Positions 33,055 to 41,034 of a stretch of 64,000 nt of DNA are shown one piece after another; position 1 is the first letter of the stretch, and every line of letters begins with the position of its first letter. Made by a program: the position numbers and the translations under genes. Below the pieces are notes generated by a model, which saw only the letters and a list, made by a program, of their open reading frames with translations, ran no database searches and was not told the origin of the DNA. Source of the DNA: Streptosporangium becharense (GTDB lineage: Bacteria; Actinomycetota; Actinomycetes; Streptosporangiales; Streptosporangiaceae); contig NZ_JACHMP010000001.1 of the NCBI RefSeq assembly GCF_014204985.1, positions 7,378,001-7,442,000 on the forward strand, given 5' to 3'.

Positions 33055-34841
33055 GACGATGATCCTCCCGCGTAGAGTTCCTCGATCACGTCGGCGTAGC
33101 GCTGCTCGATCACGCGCCGCCGCAGCTTCAGCGTCGGGGTGAGCTCCCCGCTCCCCGGGCTCCACGCGTGGTCGAGCACGCGGAACGCCTTCACCTGTTC
33201 CGGTCGCGACAACGCCTCGTTCGCCCGCCGGACGGCGGCGGCCAGTTCCTCACGCACGCGGGGTTCGGCCGCCAGCTCCTTCGGCGTCGTGGCGGCCAGA
33301 CCGTGCGCCGCGGCCCAGGCGGGCGCGGCCTCCTCGTCCAGCACCAGCAACGCCGTCACGTACGGGCGGCGGTCCCCCACCACGACCGCATAGCCGATCA
33401 TCGGGTGCGTCCGCAGCAGCGACTCGATCGCGCTCGGCGCGATGTTCTTACCGCTCGCGGTGATGACCATCTCCTTCTTGCGGTCGACGATCCGCAGCAG
33501 TCCGTCCTCGTCGAACCTGCCGATGTCGCCGGTCGACAGCCAGCCGTCGGCGTCCACCGCCGCCTGGATCCGCCCGTCCGGCTGCAGGTAACCGAGGAAC
33601 ACCAGTGGCCCGCGCACCTCGACCTCGCCGTCCGCGGCGAGCCGGACCTCCATCCCCGGCATGGGCAGGCCGACCGTGCCGGCCCGGTAGTTGCCGGGGA
33701 AGGTGCTGGTGGCCGAGCCCGTGGTCTCGGTGAGGCCCCAGACCTCCATGATCGTCATGCCGAGGCTGCCGAAGAACTCCAGCACCTGGGCCGGGATCGG
33801 TGCGGCGCCACTGCCCAGCCGGGCCGCTTCGGCAAGCCCGATCCGTTCCCGCAACGGGCGCAGCACCGCCCGGTCCGCGCGCTCCAGCGCCTCGGCGAGC
33901 TCGTCGGACAGCGGGTCACCGGTGGCGCGGATCCGGTACGCCTCGGCGGCCAGCTCCCGTGCGTGGTCGACCGCGGCACGGCGGTCACCGTCCATGCCGG
34001 ACAGCACCTGTTGCAGCCCGGCCGCGAACTTCTCCCACACCCGTGGCACGCCGAAGAACCCCTGCGGCCGCACCTCGGTCAATGTGTCGAGCAGCCGGGT
34101 GGGGTCGGCGCAGATCGTCAGGTGTCCCGCGCTGTAGAGCGGCAGATACATGCCGAGCACCCGCTCGGCGATGTGCGCGAGCGGCAGGTAGGCGACCGTC
34201 CTGGGGTGCGCGGGCACGGGTTGGACCAGCTCCTGGAGCGCGCACTGGTAGAGCACGTTACGGTGGGACAGCACCACGCCCTTCGGATCGCCGGTCGTGC
34301 CCGAGGTGTAGATCATCGCCACCGGGTCGTCCTGGCCGGCCTCGACGACCGGCGCGGCATGCCCCGCCGCGAACAGATCGGTATAGCGCGTGTGCCGGCC
34401 GTCCGCGTCCTCCAGCACGACGACGCCCTTCAGCGCGGGCATCCCGGCCAGCGCGGGCGCCCAGCGTGCCAGCTCGGCGGGACCTTCCAGCACCACCACG
34501 GTCGCCGCGCTGTGCACGGCGACCTGCCGGATCTGCTCGGGGCTCAACGTCGCGTAGGTCGTGCACGGGATCGCACCCAGCTCGACCGCGGCGAGGTCGA
34601 CGACCCAGTGCTCCGGGCGGCTGGACATGTCGATGAGCATGCGCTCGCCGCGCCGCAGGCCCAGCGCGGCCAACCCGCCCGCGACGGCGAGCACCTCCTC
34701 CCGCAGTTCCCGCCACGTCCGGGTGTGCCCGTCGGCACCGGTCAGCGCGGGCAGGTCGCCCTGCACGACGGCGTTGTGCCGCAGCAACCGGGGAACCGTC
34801 CATGCGCCGACCGCGGCGCTCACCTGCTCAGCCGTGACCAT
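33051..34841 (-). CDS. Long-chain acyl-CoA synthetase (AMP-forming)
   Basis: 596 residues from ATG 34839-34841, about 10 bases after GGAGG. ANL-superfamily adenylating enzyme of the FadD15/long-chain type. P-loop-like motif IYTSGTTGDPKGVVLSHRN, then VWGLTETTGSAT, the hinge TGDIGRFDEDGLLRIVDRKKEM and GKNIAPSAIE. The C-terminal Lys lies in ELTPTLKLRRRVI. It activates fatty or isoprenoid acids to CoA thioesters in the cytoplasm and is translationally coupled to the dehydrogenase. A good sigma-70 promoter lies just upstream. Divergent from the double TetR gene, which may control it. Confidence 0.93.
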   Translation of the reverse strand: MVTAEQVSAAVGAWTVPRLLRHNAVVQGDLPALTGADGHTRTWRELREEVLAVAGGLAALGLRRGERMLIDMSSRPEHWVVDLAAVELGAIPCTTYATLSPEQIRQVAVHSAATVVVLEGPAELARWAPALAGMPALKGVVVLEDADGRHTRYTDLFAAGHAAPVVEAGQDDPVAMIYTSGTTGDPKGVVLSHRNVLYQCALQELVQPVPAHPRTVAYLPLAHIAERVLGMYLPLYSAGHLTICADPTRLLDTLTEVRPQGFFGVPRVWEKFAAGLQQVLSGMDGDRRAAVDHARELAAEAYRIRATGDPLSDELAEALERADRAVLRPLRERIGLAEAARLGSGAAPIPAQVLEFFGSLGMTIMEVWGLTETTGSATSTFPGNYRAGTVGLPMPGMEVRLAADGEVEVRGPLVFLGYLQPDGRIQAAVDADGWLSTGDIGRFDEDGLLRIVDRKKEMVITASGKNIAPSAIESLLRTHPMIGYAVVVGDRRPYVTALLVLDEEAAPAWAAAHGLAATTPKELAAEPRVREELAAAVRRANEALSRPEQVKAFRVLDHAWSPGSGELTPTLKLRRRVIEQRYADVIEELYAGGSSS

Positions 34842-34877
34842 CCGTCGCTTCCCTCCATCGGGCGCCGATGCGCTCCC

Positions 34878-34907
34878 ATAAGAAACCGCGACCACATGAT
34901 CTGTCAA
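34878..34907 (-). promoter_or_regulatory. Sigma-70-like promoter of the ligase/dehydrogenase operon
   Basis: On the minus strand: a consensus TTGACA (34902-34907), an 18-base spacer, then TCTTAT (34878-34883, 4 of 6 matches to TATAAT), 36 bases upstream of the ligase ATG. It lies in the AT-richer 174-base divergent region shared with the double TetR gene. Confidence 0.55.
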
Positions 34908-35015
34908 TGCTTCCGAATCACGACTTACTTATCGCATCGTCTACGCAGGTGAAGTGGGCTAAGCTGATTCATGGTCGCCGGTTGCGTAATCACCTGTGCC
35001 CGCTACACTCGCGTC

Positions 35016-36197
35016 ATGCCGCCCAGCCGACGCCGACGGCCCAAGGACCGCAAGGCGACCATCGCGCTCGCCGCCGCGGAACTGTTCTGCGTCCGCGGGT
35101 TCCACAACGTCGGCATCGATGACATCGCCGAGGCGGTCGGCATCACCGGACCGGCGATATACCGGCACTTCCCGACGAAGCAGGCCGTCCTCGCCGCCGC
35201 GGTCGAGGAGCTCGGCGACAGCTTCGCCGAGACCGTGGCCGCCGCCGCGGGCGGCGAGGACCCGGCCGAGCGACTCCAGGCCGCCGTGCGGGCGCTCGTG
35301 CGCCACACCCTCGACCGGCGATCCGTGGCCCGGCTCTACCAGTGGGAGGGGCGCCACCTGCCCGCTGAGCAGCGGGCACGGCTGGCCGAGCGGTTCGACG
35401 CCACCGTGCGCACGTTGCGGGACATGCTGCTCGACGCCCGGCCGGAGTTGTCCAGACAGGACGCCGCGACGCTCATGGCCGCCGCGCTCAGCGTCATCGC
35501 CAGTCCGTCCACCCACCGGGCGAGCCTGGCCAGGGCCGCCGCGGAACACACCGTCGGCGCCTGCGTCCGGGCCCTGCTCACCGCCGATCTGCCGGCACCG
35601 CGCCGAGGGCGGCCAGGCGACCCCGGGCCCGAACGACTGGGGCTGCTTCCCCGCAGGGAACGACTCCTGGCCGAGGCGGTGCGGCTGTTCCACGAACGCG
35701 GTTACCACGCGGTGAGCATCGCCGACATCGGAGAGGCCGCGGGCATCAACGCCTCCAGCGTGTACACGCACTTCTCCAGCAAGGCCGAACTGCTCGCCGC
35801 CGCCTACTACCGCGCGACCAGCCGCCTGGAGCTCGCCACCGCCGCCGCCCTGGTCGAGGCGGGCACACCGGCGCAGGCGCTGCGCCGGCTGGTCGAGACC
35901 TACGTCCGGATCACGTTCGAGCAGTCCGACCTCGCCGCGGTGTACGTCTCGGAGAGCGAGAACCTGCCGGCCACCGACCGCCACCACCTGCGGGTCGCGC
36001 AGCGCCGGCACGTCGACACCTGGGTGGGGCTGGTCGCCGAGCCAGGGGGCGGAGAACCACCCGCCGCGATCCGGTTCCGGGTGCACGCCGCACTGAACGT
36101 CGTCACCGACCTGGCCCGATCCTCCGGCCGCTCGGTGACCGAGGAGAGGACCGCCGCACTGGTTCTCCGCCTGCTCGAACCACCGGCCGACGACTGA
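35016..36197 (+). CDS. Double-domain TetR regulator (two fused TetR units)
   Basis: 393 residues from ATG 35016. Two complete TetR modules in one chain. Unit 1 (about residues 1-190): KATIALAAAELFCVRGFHNV, then DDIAEAVGITGPAIYRHF. Unit 2 (about 205-393): RERLLAEAVRLFHERGYHAV, then ADIGEAAGINASSVYTHF. Each has its own helix-turn-helix and helical C-terminal half, so a monomer could act as the usual TetR dimer. It diverges from the ligase/dehydrogenase operon, which is the likely target, with an acyl-CoA as a plausible ligand. Confidence 0.88.
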   Translation: MPPSRRRRPKDRKATIALAAAELFCVRGFHNVGIDDIAEAVGITGPAIYRHFPTKQAVLAAAVEELGDSFAETVAAAAGGEDPAERLQAAVRALVRHTLDRRSVARLYQWEGRHLPAEQRARLAERFDATVRTLRDMLLDARPELSRQDAATLMAAALSVIASPSTHRASLARAAAEHTVGACVRALLTADLPAPRRGRPGDPGPERLGLLPRRERLLAEAVRLFHERGYHAVSIADIGEAAGINASSVYTHFSSKAELLAAAYYRATSRLELATAAALVEAGTPAQALRRLVETYVRITFEQSDLAAVYVSESENLPATDRHHLRVAQRRHVDTWVGLVAEPGGGEPPAAIRFRVHAALNVVTDLARSSGRSVTEERTAALVLRLLEPPADD

Positions 36198-36357
36198 CGC
36201 GATCTCGCAGAGCCGGACGACGTCCGCCTATCACCGCTTTTCTTCCTCTCTGCGGCCTGGGACTGATAACAGATCGGTAAGACCGTACTGTCATGGGCCA
36301 CCTACAGTGGGTGACTTTCGTCAGGCTGGAGGGGGTGGATGAGATACGGGAGGCGCG

Positions 36358-37611
36358 ATGCACGGTGAGCACGACCGCACTCACGACCACGGCCGCGGCC
36401 TCGGCACCGCGAGACCACGCGGTCGCATGCCCTACAGCGACCTGCCGTACCCGGCCGCTCCACGCGTCCCGGAGGCGGCACGTCCCGCGCGACCGGCACG
36501 TTCCGCGCAACCGCCGCGGCCCGCGTCCTCCACCAGACCGGCCGAGCCCCTGGAGTCGACGCAGCCCATGGAGGCCGTACGCCCGGTGCGGCCGATGCGG
36601 CTCGTCGCATCCGGGCGGGCCCCGGACGAGCGGCGGGGCTGGACGGACATCTCCAGCAGGCCGTTCTCCATGCCGCCGCCGCCCAGCCTGTGGCATCGGC
36701 CGTGGACGCGCGTCTCCCGCGAGCAGCTCCTGGGGCCCGCGCTGATCGCCGGATTCCTCGTCGCCGCGGGTGTGGGGGTGTGGTCATCGGGGTGGTCGCC
36801 GTTCTCCGGGCGGTCCGGCACGGGCACGGTGCCCGCCTCCGCGCCGGAGCGCCTGCTCACCGGCCGCGACATGACGGGCTCCCCGGTGCCCGGCGGTTCC
36901 GCCGCTCCCCGGCTCGACCCGGGCATCCCGGGCGTTCCGGCACCCGGCGGTGCGGAGGCACCCGCCGCCGCCCCACCGGACCGTCCGGCACCCGGAGCCG
37001 CAGGCGGTCCCGCAGGCCGGGAGGGGAAGGCGAATCCCGGGAAGACGGGAAAGGCGAGGAAGGCGGACGCCAAGCGGGGAGGTGGGAAGGACCGGGAGGC
37101 GCGGAAGGCCCGCCGGGACCGAGGTTCGGCGCGGGTGGTCCCGGCGCAGCCCACCCGCCCCGCCGAGTCCGGCCCGGTCACCCCGGCGCGGCGCGCGGAC
37201 CGGCCCGGCTCTGAGGGCGTGCGACACCGGGAGAGCCGCGGCAGGCGGGACACACCGGGCACCGGGGGCGGCGCGAGAGCAGCGGAAAGCCGGGAACCGA
37301 GGGCCGCGGGGACGGAGTCCGGCCGGTCCGGGGCCGGGAACGGAGATCCGGGACGGTCCGGGGCCGGAAGCAGGGAGTCGGGGCGATCCGGGGCCGGGAA
37401 CGTGAGATCCGGCCGGTCACGGCAGCCGGCACCCAGACCGCCCGCGCCGCCCGTCGCCCGGCCGCCGGAGCCTCGCGCCACCACCGGCACCGGCCCGCTC
37501 GCCGGGATCAGCGCCGCCTACGCCTGCCGCCACCTCTCGTCCGGAGACTGGCGGTACGCCTACTGTGTGCAGGTCTGGAATGACTACCGGCGCAGGAACG
37601 GCCTGCCGTGA
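36358..37611 (+). CDS. Hypothetical low-complexity membrane protein with conserved-looking Cys C-terminus
   Basis: 417 residues; ATG 3 bases after GGGAGG. Not recognised. Residues 1-120 are Pro/Arg/Ala-rich and probably cytoplasmic. One membrane helix (about 124-145, LLGPALIAGFLVAAGVGVW) follows. Residues 150-375 are extended Gly/Pro/Arg/Lys low complexity, including three near-repeats of the form ESGRSGAGN. The last about 35 residues look folded, with two Cys: YACRHLSSGDWRYAYCVQVW. The layout suggests a stalk that presents a small disulfide-stabilised domain outside the cell. It converges on the Eis-like gene. Confidence 0.6.
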   Translation: MHGEHDRTHDHGRGLGTARPRGRMPYSDLPYPAAPRVPEAARPARPARSAQPPRPASSTRPAEPLESTQPMEAVRPVRPMRLVASGRAPDERRGWTDISSRPFSMPPPPSLWHRPWTRVSREQLLGPALIAGFLVAAGVGVWSSGWSPFSGRSGTGTVPASAPERLLTGRDMTGSPVPGGSAAPRLDPGIPGVPAPGGAEAPAAAPPDRPAPGAAGGPAGREGKANPGKTGKARKADAKRGGGKDREARKARRDRGSARVVPAQPTRPAESGPVTPARRADRPGSEGVRHRESRGRRDTPGTGGGARAAESREPRAAGTESGRSGAGNGDPGRSGAGSRESGRSGAGNVRSGRSRQPAPRPPAPPVARPPEPRATTGTGPLAGISAAYACRHLSSGDWRYAYCVQVWNDYRRRNGLP

Positions 37612-37689
37612 CCACGGAAGCCCCGCATCCGGGCGGGCACGCGCAGGATGCGTCGCGCACGCCCCCGTGGACGACCGGCCGGGCCCGCG

Positions 37690-38901
37690 TCAGAAGAACG
37701 TCCCGGAGAACGGGAGCGCGTCGGTGCCGAACAGCTCGTCGGCCGCTTCGGCCGCGCCGCTCCGGTGCACGGTCACCCGACCGGCGCGGACGTGCTGCCA
37801 CCAGCGCGAGCCCCCGAGGTAGAGCGCGCCGAGGGTTGCGACGTCCACCGACAGGTCGGCGGGGGCGTCGGTCCTGGCCGCCCCCTCGGCGGTGATCAGG
37901 TAGGAGCCGGTGTTCTCCGGCAGCAGGTCGTCGGTCACGGCCAGGACCACCGCAGGCGCGCTTCGGTAGGTCCGCCCGTCCAGCGCCGCGGGTACGTCGA
38001 GGATCCGCAGCCACGTCTCGTCGGAGACGGAGACCGTGCGGACGGCGCGTTCGTCGGTCAGCAGCGCCGCGAGCGGATCGTCGAGGGCGGTGTGGGGGAA
38101 GACGATCCGGTCGACGAGGTCGACCGCGAGCAGGTGCCGGATCAGCCCGGTGTACGCCTCCGGTGTGGTGGCGACGAGGTCGTCGACGACGATCGTGCGC
38201 TCCCGGCTGGTGAACCACTCGGCGGTGTCGATCGGGTGATACCGGACAAACCCCTCCTCCGCGTCGGCCGGGCCGTGCACGGCGACGTAGGAGGGACCGG
38301 TCTCGCCGCCGCGCCGCAGCTCCTGCAGCCGCCACCAGTGGTCGGGCCGGTGGATCGCGCCGGCCCGGAACACCTCGCCGGACTCGTAGATCCGGGTGAG
38401 CAGCTTCCACGAAGCGGTGGCGTCGACGAGCCGTACCCGCCCGCCGCCGGGCACGGTGTCCCGCAGGCGGGCGTCCCGGCGGGAGAGCTCGCGCCGGGCG
38501 AAGGAGCTCGCCACGCCGTACCCGAAACGCTCGTAGATCACCGCCTCGGACGCCCGTAGCGTGGCGACGACCTCCCCTCGTCGCGCCAGGTCGGCGAGCT
38601 GGTGCCGCAGCAGCTCCGTCACGATTCCGCGCCGGGTGTGCGTCGGCAGCACACCGACATGGGTGACCGCGGCGTGCGGGACCCGCTTCCCGCCCGGCAC
38701 GACGAGCCAGCCCGAGTACGAGTCGGCCGTGCCGGCCAGCTCTCCGTCGACGAAGGCGCCGAGGGTCCGGCCCGGTTCGAAGAGCCGTGGGAGGTCGGCG
38801 CCGTGCGGAAGGGGCGGCAGGCCGACGAGGGCCGTACGGAACACCGTGGCCGCGGCGAGGAGTTCGTCGTCGTGGACGAGTACCCGCACACCTGGTTTCA
38901 T
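37690..38901 (-). CDS. Eis-family GNAT N-acetyltransferase
   Basis: 403 residues from ATG 38899-38901 (AAGGAAA upstream). Three-domain Eis fold: an N-terminal GNAT with THVGVLPTHTRRGIVTELLRHQL (acetyl-CoA pyrophosphate loop), YERFGYGVASSFARRELS, a second degenerate GNAT and a sterol-carrier-like C-terminal domain ending LPFSGTFF. The terminal carboxylate at a Phe is part of the active site in Eis. Eis proteins acetylate amines such as aminoglycosides and polyamines. It is the last gene of the ssuD/ABC importer operon, 89 bases after the permease gene, so an acetylation step in handling the imported compound is possible but unproven. Confidence 0.88.
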   Translation of the reverse strand: MKPGVRVLVHDDELLAAATVFRTALVGLPPLPHGADLPRLFEPGRTLGAFVDGELAGTADSYSGWLVVPGGKRVPHAAVTHVGVLPTHTRRGIVTELLRHQLADLARRGEVVATLRASEAVIYERFGYGVASSFARRELSRRDARLRDTVPGGGRVRLVDATASWKLLTRIYESGEVFRAGAIHRPDHWWRLQELRRGGETGPSYVAVHGPADAEEGFVRYHPIDTAEWFTSRERTIVVDDLVATTPEAYTGLIRHLLAVDLVDRIVFPHTALDDPLAALLTDERAVRTVSVSDETWLRILDVPAALDGRTYRSAPAVVLAVTDDLLPENTGSYLITAEGAARTDAPADLSVDVATLGALYLGGSRWWQHVRAGRVTVHRSGAAEAADELFGTDALPFSGTFF

Positions 38902-38990
38902 GATCGTTTCCTTGCTCGGGTCGGGTCGGGTCCGGGAGGGGCCGGCTGCGTACGGCTGCGTACCGCTGCCGTGCCGGTGGGTTCGGTCGC

Positions 38991-39983
38991 TCAGGTGGAA
39001 CCGGCGGGGTCCCGCAGCCGGGTGACGACGTCGACCGCGAACGCCGAGATCACGAAGATCGCCGCGGCCAGCACGGTGGTGCCGATGACGACCGGGAAGT
39101 CTCCGCCGACCGCGGCTTCGACGGCGAGGCGTCCGACCCCGTCGAGACCGAAGATCTGCTCGGTCACGATGGCGCCTCCCATGATCGCGGCGAGTTCGAG
39201 CCCGCTCAGGGTGATGATCGGGTTCAGGGCCGCCCTGAGCGCGTGGTCGAAGTAGACCCTGCGCTCGCTGACGCCCTTGGCGCGGGCGGTACGGATGTAG
39301 TCGGAGCCCAGGACGTCGAGCATGTTCCCGCGCACCACGCGCTGGAAGATCCCGATCTCGGCGATGGCGATCGTCAGCCAGGGCAGCGCCAGATGCCGGG
39401 CCCACTCCACCGGGTCCTCGGTGATGCCGACGTAGCCGCTGCCTGGAAACCACCTGATGCCGTATGTCGAGAGCTTGAAGTACAGGAAGTACGACAGCAG
39501 GATCCCGCTCAGGAAGGTGGGGACGGACAGGCCCGCGTAGGAGAGCGCCGACAGGAAGCGGTCCACCCAGGTGTCCGGCTTCATGGCCGCCAGCACGCCC
39601 AGCAGGATCGAGAGCGTCATCCAGATGACGAGCGCACCCAGCGCGAGCGAGAGCGTCACCGGCACCTTGGACAGGATCAGCTCGGTGACGGGGCGTTGCT
39701 GGCGGAAGGAGTACCCGAGCGCGGGCGGCCAGTTGAACAGGCCCATCGGCGCACCCTGGATGTCGGGCCCGCGGTACAGGTAGTGCCACAGCTGCAGGTA
39801 CCACGGCTCGTCGAGGCGCAGCGCCCGGGTGATCCCGTCCAGCGTCCGCTGGTCGGCGTTGCGCGGCGCGAGTACGGCCGCCGGGTTGCGGTAGGCGATA
39901 CGTGTGATCGCGAAAGTGATGATCAGCACTATCAGCAGGGTCGACAGTGCGCGGGCCGCGTGGCCCAGGATCTGCCTTCTCAC
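38991..39983 (-). CDS. Peptide/nickel-type ABC importer permease (DppB-like)
   Basis: 330 residues, GTG start about 7 bases after GAGGAGG. Six membrane helices of the DppB/OppB family with the N-terminal LIVLIITFAITRIAYRNPA and the ATPase-coupling EAA loop DYIRTARAKGVSERRVYFDHALR. Forms the channel with the DppC-like protein encoded 13 bases upstream. Part of the organosulfur operon, so the ligand is probably a sulfur compound rather than a peptide (inference from neighbours). Confidence 0.93.
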   Translation of the reverse strand: MRRQILGHAARALSTLLIVLIITFAITRIAYRNPAAVLAPRNADQRTLDGITRALRLDEPWYLQLWHYLYRGPDIQGAPMGLFNWPPALGYSFRQQRPVTELILSKVPVTLSLALGALVIWMTLSILLGVLAAMKPDTWVDRFLSALSYAGLSVPTFLSGILLSYFLYFKLSTYGIRWFPGSGYVGITEDPVEWARHLALPWLTIAIAEIGIFQRVVRGNMLDVLGSDYIRTARAKGVSERRVYFDHALRAALNPIITLSGLELAAIMGGAIVTEQIFGLDGVGRLAVEAAVGGDFPVVIGTTVLAAAIFVISAFAVDVVTRLRDPAGST

Positions 39984-39996
39984 GGTGTGGCCCTCC

Positions 39997-41034
39997 TCAT
40001 CCGCGATCGGGGTCGAGGACGTTGCGGATGCCGGAGCTGATCGCGTTGAATCCCAGCACGGTGACGAACATGGCGATGCCGGGGCCGAGCAGGAACCACG
40101 GCTGCACCTGGTAGAGCGACGACCGCTGCGCCTCCGCGATCATGTTTCCCCAGCTGGCGGTGGGCGCCTGGACACCGACGCCGAGGAACGACAGGGTCGC
40201 CTCGGAGAGGATGTTCAGCGGGAGCTGAACGGCCCAGTACACCGCGACCACCGGCAGGACGTTGGGCAGGATCTCCCGCGTGATGACGCGGCGGCGGCTC
40301 GCGCCGACCGAGAGGGCCGCCTCGACGAAGGGTTTGCCGCGCAGCACGATGACCAGCCCCCGGGTCAGCCGGGCGAAGTAGGTCCACGCGAAGAGTGAGA
40401 TCACGATGGTGACGAGCACGACGGGGTTGAGGACGGGCTGCCCGTCGCCGCCCCCGTTGAGCGCGACCAGGCTGAGCGCGGTCACGACGAAGGGGAAGGA
40501 GAGCGCGACGTCGATCACCTGGGAGAGCAGCCGGTCGGTGCGTCCGGCGAAGAACCCGGCGACCAGCCCGACGGCCGTTCCGACGACGAGGGCGAGCGTG
40601 GTCGCGGGTATGCCGACCAGCAGGGAGATCCGGGCGCCGTACAGGGTCCGGACGAGGACGTCGCGGCCGTTGCCGTCGGCGCCGAGCAGGAAGTCGCCGC
40701 CCGGGCCGACCGGCAGCCCGCTCTCGCTGAGCGCCTCCGATCGGAACTGCTGGTTCGGGCCGTGCCCGGTGAGCGCGGCCGCGAGCGGCGCGAGCAGCGC
40801 AGCCAGTACGATCACACCGACCAGGACCAGGCCGACCCGCGCGGAGCGCTCGCGCAGGATCGCCCCGAGGACGGGCCCCGGGAAACGTCGTGGCCGCCGC
40901 ACACCGTCCGGCTCCGGCGACGGCTCCGGCGACGCGGGCGGGCCGGCCTCGGCGGGCGGTGCGTCCGGTGGCAGGGGGGTGGGCGGGGTGCCGGATCCGA
41001 TGAGGGGGGCGTCCGGCGGCACGGTGCTAGACAT
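39997..41034 (-). CDS. Peptide/nickel-type ABC importer permease (DppC-like)
   Basis: 345 residues from ATG 41032-41034, overlapping the stop of the ATPase gene by 8 bases. A Pro/Ala-rich cytoplasmic tail (about 55 residues) precedes the first helix; then FLLGADGNGRDVLVRTLYGARISLLVG, typical of DppC, and the EAA loop EAALSVGASRRRVITREILPNVL. The partner permease is DppB-like. The long N-terminal Pro-rich tail is unusual for the family. Confidence 0.93.
   Translation of the reverse strand: MSSTVPPDAPLIGSGTPPTPLPPDAPPAEAGPPASPEPSPEPDGVRRPRRFPGPVLGAILRERSARVGLVLVGVIVLAALLAPLAAALTGHGPNQQFRSEALSESGLPVGPGGDFLLGADGNGRDVLVRTLYGARISLLVGIPATTLALVVGTAVGLVAGFFAGRTDRLLSQVIDVALSFPFVVTALSLVALNGGGDGQPVLNPVVLVTIVISLFAWTYFARLTRGLVIVLRGKPFVEAALSVGASRRRVITREILPNVLPVVAVYWAVQLPLNILSEATLSFLGVGVQAPTASWGNMIAEAQRSSLYQVQPWFLLGPGIAMFVTVLGFNAISSGIRNVLDPDRG

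Noticed and set aside
37690-39804. 704-codon minus-strand frame that looks like one large protein
   Set aside because: Only the last 403 codons form the Eis-like protein; the upstream part is an out-of-frame shadow of the DppB-like permease gene.
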